Below, piece by piece: positions 9,140-16,314 of a DNA stretch of 33,803 nucleotides. The notes under the pieces are model-generated. The model ran no database searches, had not been told where the DNA came from, and saw only the letters and a program-made list of their open reading frames with translations. The position numbers were made by a program, and so were the translations under genes. Location of the stretch: positions 1-33,803 of the forward strand of contig CACHMF010000015.1 in NCBI GenBank assembly GCA_902580855.1. Reading direction: 5' to 3'. This stretch comes from an uncultured Bacteroidota bacterium (GTDB lineage: Bacteria > Bacteroidota > Bacteroidia > Flavobacteriales > UBA7312). Position 1 is the first letter of the stretch, and each line of letters starts with the position of its first letter.

Positions 9140-9919
9140 ATGCAAACCCAAGCAATCATAAAACACATCTATCAGTGGATGCAGAACTACGCTAAAACAG
9201 CTAAAAGTGGGGGCTTTGTTGTGGGTATTTCTGGCGGTATTGATTCGGCTATAACCTCTACTTTAGCAGCTAAAACTGGACTTCCTGTATTGTGTGTGCA
9301 AATGCCTATTCATCAAGTATCTGCACAAGTAAGCAGAGCGCAAGAACATGTGGCATGGCTAAAGAAAAACTACCCAAATGTAAGCTCAGTTGATGTAGAG
9401 CTGTCCAACATTTATGACAGTTTTATTGATATGGTCCCTGCAGGGAAAGATAGTGAAAATCGTTCGCGTTCTTTAGTAAATACGCGCGCTCGTTTGCGTA
9501 TGACTACTCTATATTACTTTGCGCAACTACACAACTATTTAGTTGCCGGAACAGGCAATAAAGTGGAAGATTTTGGTATTGGCTTTTACACTAAATATGG
9601 AGATGGTGGAGTTGACTTGAGTCCTATCGCTGACCTCATGAAAACGGAAGTATTTGCTCTTGGAAAAACACTAGGTGTTTGTCAAAGTATTTTAGATGCT
9701 CCTCCAACAGATGGACTTTGGAATGACAACCGCACCGATGAAGACCAAATAGGCGCTACTTACCCAGAATTAGAATGGGCCATGACTTTTGAAGGAAAGG
9801 ATAACAACTTATCTCAAAGGCAAAAAGAAGTACTGACTATCTATCGCTCTTTTCACCAAGCAAACCAACACAAAATGATTCCCATTCCTGTTTGTGAAAT
9901 TCCAAAAGAACTGAAATAA
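9140..9919 (+). CDS. nadE: NadE, ammonia-dependent NAD+ synthetase
   Basis: Final step of NAD biosynthesis: amidation of nicotinic acid adenine dinucleotide using ATP. The 259-aa protein has the PP-loop SGGIDS near residues 32-37, the NTRARLRM and AGTGNK motifs, a GDGGVDL segment and the late PTDGLW motif of the NadE family. There is no N-terminal nitrilase/glutaminase domain, so it is the short form, which uses free ammonia. The ORF track start at 9104 lies upstream of the -7 element; the ATG at 9140 fits both family and promoter. It is divergent from gldB. Confidence 0.95.
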   Translation: MQTQAIIKHIYQWMQNYAKTAKSGGFVVGISGGIDSAITSTLAAKTGLPVLCVQMPIHQVSAQVSRAQEHVAWLKKNYPNVSSVDVELSNIYDSFIDMVPAGKDSENRSRSLVNTRARLRMTTLYYFAQLHNYLVAGTGNKVEDFGIGFYTKYGDGGVDLSPIADLMKTEVFALGKTLGVCQSILDAPPTDGLWNDNRTDEDQIGATYPELEWAMTFEGKDNNLSQRQKEVLTIYRSFHQANQHKMIPIPVCEIPKELK

Positions 9920-9972
9920 AGGCTAAAGATACTTTTTAAAAAAGTAAAAAGATTTTGTTGTGTAGGATCTAT

Positions 9973-10974
9973 TTATTCTATCTCCCAGGTATTGGAACCG
10001 CGCAATAGCGTATCTAAATCGCCCTCGCCTTTTAATTCCACTGCTTGATCAATTTGAGCTTGTAGTGCATCTTCGTAACAAGTACGTTCTTCCGAATAAA
10101 ACACACCAAATGGTCTAGGAAGATCCTCTCCAAAAAAACGTGTGAGCAGATCTGCTTTTACACGATTTTTTTCATCATGCACCCATAACTCATCTTCAGT
10201 GACTTTGTCTAAAGAAACAACTATTGGCTTAAACCCGTCAAGCTTAATTCCTTTTTCTTTGTTTACGCCAAAAATAAGTGGCTGGCCATGCTCCAAAAAT
10301 AAGGTTTGCTCAGACTTAGTGGCCTTATCTGTATAGCCAAAGAAAGCTCCATCATTAAAAACATTACAATTTTGATATATCTCTAATAAAGAAGTGCCTT
10401 TATGTTCATTAGAACGCTGTAACATTTGGCGCATATGTTTTGGGTCCCTATCCATTGTGCGAGCTACAAAAGTGGCGTCCGCTCCCATGCACAAGGCTAA
10501 TGGATTGAAAGGATGATCGATAGAACCCATCGGAGTAGATTTAGTTTTTTTACCCTCTTCTGATGTTGGAGAATATTGTCCTTTTGTTAGCCCATAAATC
10601 TGATTATTAAACAATAAAATATTGGTATCGAAATTTCTTCTTAACAAATGAATTAAGTGATTTCCACCTATGGACAAAGAGTCTCCATCTCCAGTTATTA
10701 TCCAAACACTTAAATCTGGTCTAGCCGCTTTTAATCCACTTGCAATAGCAGTAGCCCGTCCGTGAATGGAGTGCATGCCGTAAGTCTCCATATAATAAGG
10801 GAAACGGGAAGAACAACCAATCCCAGAAATAAAAACGATATCTTCTTTAGGAACACCTATTTCTGGCATTACAGTTTGCACTTGCTTCAATATAGAGTAA
10901 TCTCCACAACCTGGACACCAACGAACCTCTTGGTCTGTGGCAAAATCTTTAGCGGTATATTTGTTAGTCTCCAT
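9973..10974 (-). CDS. korB: 2-oxoacid:ferredoxin oxidoreductase, beta subunit (KorB-like)
   Basis: TPP-binding beta subunit of a 2-oxoacid:ferredoxin oxidoreductase, here 333 aa. Visible are WCPGCGDY with Cys20 and Cys23, GIGCSS with Cys54 (likely [4Fe-4S] ligands with a later Cys), the TPP/Mg motif GDGD followed by NNQIYGLTKGQ, and the PFNPLALCMGA segment. Sequence style is that of the 2-oxoglutarate (KorB) group, although pyruvate or other 2-oxoacids cannot be excluded. Its ATG lies inside the end of korA (11-base overlap), so the two subunits are coupled. No separate ferredoxin-like delta subunit is nearby. Confidence 0.93.
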   Translation of the reverse strand: METNKYTAKDFATDQEVRWCPGCGDYSILKQVQTVMPEIGVPKEDIVFISGIGCSSRFPYYMETYGMHSIHGRATAIASGLKAARPDLSVWIITGDGDSLSIGGNHLIHLLRRNFDTNILLFNNQIYGLTKGQYSPTSEEGKKTKSTPMGSIDHPFNPLALCMGADATFVARTMDRDPKHMRQMLQRSNEHKGTSLLEIYQNCNVFNDGAFFGYTDKATKSEQTLFLEHGQPLIFGVNKEKGIKLDGFKPIVVSLDKVTEDELWVHDEKNRVKADLLTRFFGEDLPRPFGVFYSEERTCYEDALQAQIDQAVELKGEGDLDTLLRGSNTWEIE

Positions 10975-12799
10975 TTAATAAGTCTAATAGGTGATTTTTA
11001 ATTTCTCTTGATTGAAACGGTGTTCCTTTAATCTTATTAAGACCCTTAGCATCTACTAAATATTTATCTCTTATCAATTTAATTAACTGTCCATTATTGA
11101 TTTCTGGAATAACTATATGATCATACCCTTCAAGCAATTTACCTAAGTTATTAGGGAACGGAACGATATATCTTAAATGTGCATGTGCCACAGATTTTCC
11201 TTCTGCTAACAGTTCTTTAATAGCTGATTTAATAGCGCCATAGGTTGAACCCCAACCAAGAACTAAAATTTTAGCTTGTTGTGCTCCGGAATCTAATTGT
11301 TGATCTGGAATAAAATCAGCAATTCGCTCCACTTTTTCAGCTCTTGTTTTTACCATCATTTGATGGTTGTCTGAATCGTAAGAAACATTTCCTGTTTCAT
11401 TTTCTTTTTCCAATCCACCTACGCGATGTTCTAACCCTTGCATACCTGGAACAGCCCAATTACGCACTAATTTCTCATCTCTTTTGTATGGCAAATAATC
11501 CGTATTAGCTGTTGCCATTTTAGGTTTAATACTAGGTAAATCTTTACTCTGTGGGAAACACCATGGCTCGGCTCCATTAGCAATATATCCATCAGAAAGG
11601 AAAAATACAGGAGTCATATGTTCTATTGCAATACGGCAAGCTTCTAAAGCTGCCGAGAAACAATCAGAAGGAGTCGAAGCCGATATTACTGGTACAGGGG
11701 CCTCTCCATTTCTACCATAAACTGCTTGTAATAAATCTGCTTGTTCTGTCTTAGTTGGCAATCCTGTAGAGGGCCCTCCTCTTTGCACATTCACAATAAC
11801 CAAAGGCAACTCCAACATGAAAGCTAAACCAATAGCTTCTCCTTTTAGGGCTACACCCGGTCCAGAAGTTGCTGTGACCCCAAGCGCACCTCCAAACGAA
11901 GCACCAATGGCTGCAGATATTGCGGCAATTTCATCTTCTGCTTGAAAAGATCGAACCTTAAAGTTTTTGTGCTTCGCTAGTTCATGTAAAATATCAGAAG
12001 CCGGAGTAATAGGATAAGAACCGTAAAATAAATCTAATCCAGATTGTTGTGCTCCAGCAATAAAACCCATTGCAGCGGCTTGGTTACCCATAATGTTGCG
12101 ATAAGTCCCTCTAGCCATTTTGGCAGGCTTTACTTCGAAACGGCCAGAAGATACTTCACAAGTATTAGCAAAATTATAACCTGCTTTTAACACTTTTATA
12201 TTAGCATCAAAAACATCTGGTTTGTTCTTAAATTTATCAGAAAGAAATTGAATTGTATGGTCAAGAGTTCGGTTATACATCCAATAGATAAAACCAAGCA
12301 CAAACATGTTTTTACAGCGATCTTTTTCTTTAGTTCCCAGTACAGAGTCTACTAAACATTCTCTTGTGAGTTTGGTTACATTCATCTCACTTACTTGATA
12401 ACCTTCCAAAGAATTGTCAAATAAAGGATTCTGTTCTTCTGAAAAGCCGGCGAGCTTCATGTTTCTTTTATCAAAACCATCTAAATTTAAGATGATTGCT
12501 CCCCCTTTTTTCAGTCTTTTAATATTTGCTTTTAGTGCAGCTACATTCATTACTACCAAAACATCACACTCATCACCGGGCGTGTAGATTTCAGTACTAC
12601 CAAAAGAAATTTGAAATCCTGAAACTCCGGCTAGCGTACCTTGTGGTGCACGAATTTCTGCAGGGAAATCTGGGAATGTACTTAGATCATTACCGTGTAA
12701 AGCTGTTGTATTGGTAAACTGCGTACCTGTCAGCTGAATTCCATCTCCGGAATCACCTGCAAAGAAAATAACTACTTTTTCTACTGTTTCTTGAGTCAT
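10964..12799 (-). CDS. korA: 2-oxoacid:ferredoxin oxidoreductase, fused gamma-alpha subunit (KorA-like)
   Basis: The 611-aa protein joins an N-terminal gamma domain (about residues 1-190, starting with FFAGDSGDGIQLTG) to the alpha/pyrimidine-binding part. The alpha part begins near residue 240 (GNQAAAMGFIAGA) and includes YGSYPITPASDI, QAEDEIAAI, TSGPG and QRGGPSTGLPTK. This gamma-alpha fusion is the usual form of the two-subunit KorAB enzyme, which interconverts 2-oxoglutarate and succinyl-CoA with ferredoxin as electron partner. The ATG directly abuts the nfu stop (TAAATG), and the 3' end overlaps korB by 11 bases. Substrate preference is inferred, not shown. Confidence 0.93.
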   Translation of the reverse strand: MTQETVEKVVIFFAGDSGDGIQLTGTQFTNTTALHGNDLSTFPDFPAEIRAPQGTLAGVSGFQISFGSTEIYTPGDECDVLVVMNVAALKANIKRLKKGGAIILNLDGFDKRNMKLAGFSEEQNPLFDNSLEGYQVSEMNVTKLTRECLVDSVLGTKEKDRCKNMFVLGFIYWMYNRTLDHTIQFLSDKFKNKPDVFDANIKVLKAGYNFANTCEVSSGRFEVKPAKMARGTYRNIMGNQAAAMGFIAGAQQSGLDLFYGSYPITPASDILHELAKHKNFKVRSFQAEDEIAAISAAIGASFGGALGVTATSGPGVALKGEAIGLAFMLELPLVIVNVQRGGPSTGLPTKTEQADLLQAVYGRNGEAPVPVISASTPSDCFSAALEACRIAIEHMTPVFFLSDGYIANGAEPWCFPQSKDLPSIKPKMATANTDYLPYKRDEKLVRNWAVPGMQGLEHRVGGLEKENETGNVSYDSDNHQMMVKTRAEKVERIADFIPDQQLDSGAQQAKILVLGWGSTYGAIKSAIKELLAEGKSVAHAHLRYIVPFPNNLGKLLEGYDHIVIPEINNGQLIKLIRDKYLVDAKGLNKIKGTPFQSREIKNHLLDLLNGD

Positions 12800-13060
12800 T
12801 TAAGATTCAATTTTGTCTACATCAACCACTTCTTTCACTTCTGGAAGTACTTTTTTAATTGCTTGTTCCACTCCAGCTTTTAGCGTCATAATACTAACCT
12901 GACAATCGCTACACGCACCAAGAAGTTTCACTTTCACCACATAATCATCAGTTACTTCGACTAAACGGATATCTCCTCCGTCTGACTCCAAATAGGGACG
13001 CACTTGTGTTAAGGCCTCCTCTATCTTGTTAACAATGTTTTCATCGGTAATGATTCCCAT
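12800..13060 (-). CDS. NifU-like C-terminal domain protein (Nfu), Fe-S cluster carrier
   Basis: A stand-alone Nfu domain of 86 aa. The pair Cys50-x2-Cys53 (GACSDCQVS) is the cluster-binding CxxC, and RPYLESDGGDIRLVEV is the typical family N-terminus. Nfu proteins carry Fe-S clusters to client apoproteins. It has neither the NifU scaffold domain nor an A-type domain. It lies between mrp and korA with gaps of two and zero bases, so it is clearly co-transcribed. The Fe-S-dependent KorAB is a plausible client. Confidence 0.93.
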   Translation of the reverse strand: MGIITDENIVNKIEEALTQVRPYLESDGGDIRLVEVTDDYVVKVKLLGACSDCQVSIMTLKAGVEQAIKKVLPEVKEVVDVDKIES

Positions 13061-13062
13061 AC

Positions 13063-14193
13063 CTAATTATTTGAAGAGCAACCGCTCATTGTGGTAATTT
13101 CCACTTTTTTAGTTGCTGCTAAATTTACATTTCTCTTATTCAATTCCTCTACCACATTTTCAGCCATTTTGGCAAATGCAATAGCGGCAGGTGTTGCTCC
13201 TTGAAGCACAGCAGGTCTTCCTACATCTGCTGCTTCACGCACCGACTGCACTAATGGGATTTCTGCTAAAACTGGTAAATTTAGTTGTTGTGCCAATTGC
13301 TGTGCTCCACCTTCTCCAAAGATATAATATTTGTTATCAGGTAGTTCGGCAGGAGTAAAGTAAGACATGTTTTCTACAATACCCAGAACTGGCACTCCAA
13401 TACTTTCCATTTGGAACATAGCAACTCCTTTACGTGCATCTGCCAACGCAATATTTTGTGGTGTACTAACTACAACAGCTGCGGTTACCGGAATAGATTG
13501 CACCAATGACAAATGAATGTCTCCTGTTCCTGGTGGAAGATCAATTAACATGAAATCCAAATCACCCCAATCAGCATCCCACAACATTTGATTTAACGCT
13601 TTTGAGGCCATGGCTCCACGCCATACTACTGCCTGATCCATATTGGCGAAAAAGCCAATTGACAATAGCTTAACACCATAACTTTGAACAGGTAATATTT
13701 TCTTTTTACCATCTACTTCCCTTCCAGTCGGTTTTGCCTTTTCTACATCAAACATTATAGGTATAGATGGTCCGTAAATATCGGCATCTACCAAGCCAAC
13801 TTTATAACCTTGTTCCGCTAAAGCAACTGCTAAATTTGCTGTGACGGTCGATTTTCCAACCCCTCCTTTGCCAGAAGCGATGGCTACAATATTTTTCACT
13901 CCTGGAATTTTATTTCCACGAATTCTTTCGGCTTTTTGTTCAGGAGCGTTTACAGTAATATTAACCTTCACATCTGCCTTTTCATATACATGCTCATGGA
14001 TAGCTTTCAAGCACTCAACCTCAACCTTCTTTTTGTATTGCAAAGTCGGATTCTCAATCTGAACTTCTAACACTACTTCAGTACCAAAAACCAACACATT
14101 GGTTACAGCGCCTGCAGAAACCAAATCAACACCACCACCTGGCAATGTGATTGTTCCCAACGCTTTTAACACTTGATCTTTCGTGATTCGCAT
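13063..14193 (-). CDS. mrp: Mrp/ApbC-type P-loop ATPase, Fe-S carrier family
   Basis: The 376-aa product has an N-terminal MIP18/DUF59 domain (about residues 1-85) and a C-terminal Mrp ATPase with the deviant Walker A GKGGVGKS at 108-115, a DADIYGPS motif and DLPPGTGD. The ORF track starts at a TTG at 14202, but that codon lies inside a perfect promoter -7 element; the ATG at 14193 gives the family-typical MRITKDQVLKAL start. The usual CxxC after ENMSYFT, which bridges a cluster in ApbC/Nbp35 homologues, is replaced by PAELPDNKYYIFG. Cys61 and a Cys near the C-terminus remain. First gene of the mrp-nfu-korA-korB operon. Confidence 0.93.
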   Translation of the reverse strand: MRITKDQVLKALGTITLPGGGVDLVSAGAVTNVLVFGTEVVLEVQIENPTLQYKKKVEVECLKAIHEHVYEKADVKVNITVNAPEQKAERIRGNKIPGVKNIVAIASGKGGVGKSTVTANLAVALAEQGYKVGLVDADIYGPSIPIMFDVEKAKPTGREVDGKKKILPVQSYGVKLLSIGFFANMDQAVVWRGAMASKALNQMLWDADWGDLDFMLIDLPPGTGDIHLSLVQSIPVTAAVVVSTPQNIALADARKGVAMFQMESIGVPVLGIVENMSYFTPAELPDNKYYIFGEGGAQQLAQQLNLPVLAEIPLVQSVREAADVGRPAVLQGATPAAIAFAKMAENVVEELNKRNVNLAATKKVEITTMSGCSSNN

Positions 14194-14199
14194 AAGTTG

Positions 14200-14207
14200 C
14201 AAAGATA
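14200..14207 (-). promoter_or_regulatory. -7 element for the mrp-nfu-korAB operon
   Basis: On the minus strand TATCTTTG is a perfect TAnnTTTG, followed by six bases and the mrp ATG at 14193. It overlaps the upstream TTG used by the ORF track, which argues against that start. A leaderless or very short-leader transcript is predicted. Confidence 0.6.
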
Positions 14208-14233
14208 GGTAATTGTGCCCTATTTAGAATGAA

Positions 14234-14557
14234 TCAAATAAGTTCTTTTGCGGGGTCCCAAAAGTGTTTTTGAAAATCTTGTATCTTATTATCAACAATT
14301 ACAATTCCTTCGTTTTCTAACAATTTTTGCATGAGGTTTGTTCCGTCAAAATGAAACTTACCGGTAAGCAAACCCTTACAATTAACTACTCGATGCGCAG
14401 GAACTTTTCGCGTATCACACTTATTCATAGCCCAACCAACCATACGTGCCGAACGGGCCGACCCTAAATGCTTGGCAATTGCTCCATAAGAAGTTACACG
14501 ACCTTCAGGAATCTGTTCGGCCACAGCAAACACTCTTTGAAAAAAATAACCACTCAC
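14234..14557 (-). CDS. Alkyltransferase-like protein (ATL; MGMT fold without the catalytic Cys)
   Basis: A 107-aa protein consisting only of the DNA-binding domain of O6-alkylguanine-DNA alkyltransferase. The reactive PCHRV motif is PAHRV, with Ala54 replacing cysteine, so it cannot accept an alkyl group. The winged-helix segment GRVTSYGAIAKHLGSARSARMVGWAM, including the arginine finger region, is intact. Known ATL proteins bind O6-alkylguanine and hand the lesion to nucleotide excision repair; this role is inferred here. The start is a GTG one base after the trmB stop; the next in-frame Met would delete the DNA-binding helix. It is co-transcribed with trmB. Confidence 0.88.
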   Translation of the reverse strand: MSGYFFQRVFAVAEQIPEGRVTSYGAIAKHLGSARSARMVGWAMNKCDTRKVPAHRVVNCKGLLTGKFHFDGTNLMQKLLENEGIVIVDNKIQDFQKHFWDPAKELI

Positions 14558-14558
14558 T

Positions 14559-15227
14559 TTAGTAATTTAATTTAAATCGACAGTAGGTAATCGGCATTCC
14601 TTTTTGCAAGTAGATTTGCTCGTAATGCGTGCGAATCTCCATATGCTCTCGCTGTAATTTTGCATTGTATAAATCGTGTTCAGCGTCTTCTAAAATATGT
14701 CCCTCTCCATGAATAATCCCCAATGTGTATCCGTGTAAAAACTGACTGTCTGTTTTTAAATGTATAACACCTTCTTTTTGCAAGAGGTAATTATAACGAT
14801 TTAAAAATAATGGATGAGTTAAGCGCTTTTGGGCTCTTCGCTTTTTCAATTGTGGGTCGGGGAATGTAATCCAAATCTCATCAACTTCTCCTTTTGAAAA
14901 AGCCAATTCGATAAACTCAATACGCATACGTAAAAACCCTACATTGGCTAAAGATTCTTCTTTAGCCTGTGTAGCTCCCGTCCACATTCTAGAACCTTTA
15001 ATATCGATTCCTAAAAAGTTTTTATTGGGATATTTTTTAGCTAATCCAACACTGTACTCTCCTTTTCCGCAACCTAATTCTAACACAAGTGGATTATCAT
15101 TTTTAAAGAATTCCTTTTTCCACTTTCCCTTCAACCCAAAACCTTCCTTCAGCTCATCCAATTCAGGCTGAACTACATGTGGGTAGGTTTCAATTTCTGC
15201 AAACTTGCGCAACTTATTCTTTGCCAA
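14559..15227 (-). CDS. trmB: TrmB, tRNA (guanine-N7-)-methyltransferase
   Basis: Forms m7G46 in the tRNA variable loop using SAM. The 222-aa protein has the SAM-binding LELGCGKGEYSVGLAK (about residues 49-64), GIDIKGSRMW, and the family signature FPDPQLKKRRAQKRLTHP. It begins MAKNKLRKF, matching the common M(G/A)KNKL start in Bacteroidota, and that first codon is a TTG, with no in-frame ATG that would keep this N-terminus. The gene is divergent from the glycosyltransferase gene, with which it shares a palindromic promoter region. Confidence 0.95.
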   Translation of the reverse strand: MAKNKLRKFAEIETYPHVVQPELDELKEGFGLKGKWKKEFFKNDNPLVLELGCGKGEYSVGLAKKYPNKNFLGIDIKGSRMWTGATQAKEESLANVGFLRMRIEFIELAFSKGEVDEIWITFPDPQLKKRRAQKRLTHPLFLNRYNYLLQKEGVIHLKTDSQFLHGYTLGIIHGEGHILEDAEHDLYNAKLQREHMEIRTHYEQIYLQKGMPITYCRFKLNY

Positions 15228-15243
15228 TGTTTCTAATTTTAGA

Positions 15244-15263
15244 CAAAAATAGGGCTATTTTTG
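15244..15263. promoter_or_regulatory. Palindromic divergent promoter between trmB and the glycosyltransferase gene
   Basis: CAAAAATAGGGCTATTTTTG is a perfect inverted repeat of 9 bp with a two-base centre. Each arm is a perfect -7 element (TATTTTTG) on its own strand, so two promoters sit back to back and point outward. The plus element ends four bases before the GTG start of the glycosyltransferase gene; the minus element ends 16 bases before the trmB TTG. Confidence 0.6.
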
Positions 15264-15267
15264 AAGC

Positions 15268-16314
15268 GTGAATAAGAAAAAGCGCATACTCTTGGCCCCA
15301 TTAGATTGGGGACTCGGACACGCTACACGTTGTATCCCTATTGCCAACGCTTTAGAAGCGAATGGTTATGAGGTTGTTTTTGCTGCCGACGGTCGACCAC
15401 TAAATTTACTGATGCAAGAATTTCCTAAGCACCATTTTATTAAGCTTTCTGGATACGAAATTCGCTATCCAAGAAATGGAAACATGGCCGCCAGCATGTT
15501 GTGGCAACTCCCAAAAATCATGCAGGGCATCAACGCTGAACGTAATACTCTAAAAGGAATTATTCAGGATTTTGAAATTGATGGCGTTATTTCTGATAAT
15601 CGTTTTGGTCTTTACTCCGAAGAAGTACCTTGCGTATTCATAAGTCACCAATTACGCATACAAGCACCCTACTTTCAGGACTTCATTCAACGAATGAATT
15701 TCAAATACATTAAAAAATTTGATGCTTGTTGGGTGCCTGATGATGAGCAGCATACTTTAAGTGGGAAACTTACTTCTGGAATTACTACTCCTTTTCCAAC
15801 TAAATATTTAGGAATACTTAGTCGATTTACTAAAATAGAGAAAAAAGACAGTTTTGAAGTGCTAGCTATTGTGTCTGGTCCTGAACCACAGCGAAGTATA
15901 TTTGAACAAAAATTACGCACCCAATTAAAAGATAAAAAAGCACTTTTAGTTTTAGGAAAACCCGAAAAAGAAATAACTGAAACTTATGGTGATTTGCGTA
16001 TAGTGTCACATTTAAATGGTCAAAAACTAAATCAAGCAATGGTAGATGCAGATATAGTTATAAGCCGATCGGGTTACTCTACTATAATGGACCTAGCAAG
16101 ACTAGGTAAAAAAGTTATTTTTATTCCAACACCTGGGCAAACAGAACAGACTTATTTAGCAGAGCATTTTTACAAAGAAAATATTGCCTTTGCAATGCAT
16201 CAAAAAGATATGAATTTGGAGCTAGCGCTAGAAAAAAGCACTTCTTTTAACGGATTTCAGGTTAGTGAAGAAAATACAGACTGGAATTCCCTTTTTAAAC
16301 TTTTCGAAGAGTAA
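15268..16314 (+). CDS. MurG-like/GT28-type glycosyltransferase
   Basis: A 348-aa GT-B-fold protein. The N-terminus RILLAPLDWGLGHATRCIPIANAL is the nucleotide-sugar transferase start seen in GT28/UDP-GlcNAc transferase-like proteins. The C-terminal half has ADIVISRSGYSTIMDLARLGKKVIFIPTPGQTEQ, the donor-binding region shared with MurG and EarP-type enzymes. Acceptor and sugar are not deducible; it is not MurG itself, which belongs in the dcw cluster downstream of mraY. The start codon is GTG at 15268, directly after a promoter -7 element. Its last 20 bases overlap the 3' end of the convergent phoR. Confidence 0.85.
   Translation: MNKKKRILLAPLDWGLGHATRCIPIANALEANGYEVVFAADGRPLNLLMQEFPKHHFIKLSGYEIRYPRNGNMAASMLWQLPKIMQGINAERNTLKGIIQDFEIDGVISDNRFGLYSEEVPCVFISHQLRIQAPYFQDFIQRMNFKYIKKFDACWVPDDEQHTLSGKLTSGITTPFPTKYLGILSRFTKIEKKDSFEVLAIVSGPEPQRSIFEQKLRTQLKDKKALLVLGKPEKEITETYGDLRIVSHLNGQKLNQAMVDADIVISRSGYSTIMDLARLGKKVIFIPTPGQTEQTYLAEHFYKENIAFAMHQKDMNLELALEKSTSFNGFQVSEENTDWNSLFKLFEE

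Noticed and set aside
9930-9946. Palindrome TACTTTTTAAAAAAGTA between nadE and korB as a bidirectional terminator
   Set aside because: It is made only of weak A-T pairs at the centre, lacks a G-C stem and has no T-tract; chance occurrence in AT-rich sequence is likely.
14194-14202. TTG start of mrp at 14202
   Set aside because: The codon overlaps the TATCTTTG element and adds three residues not typical of the family; ATG 14193 fits better.
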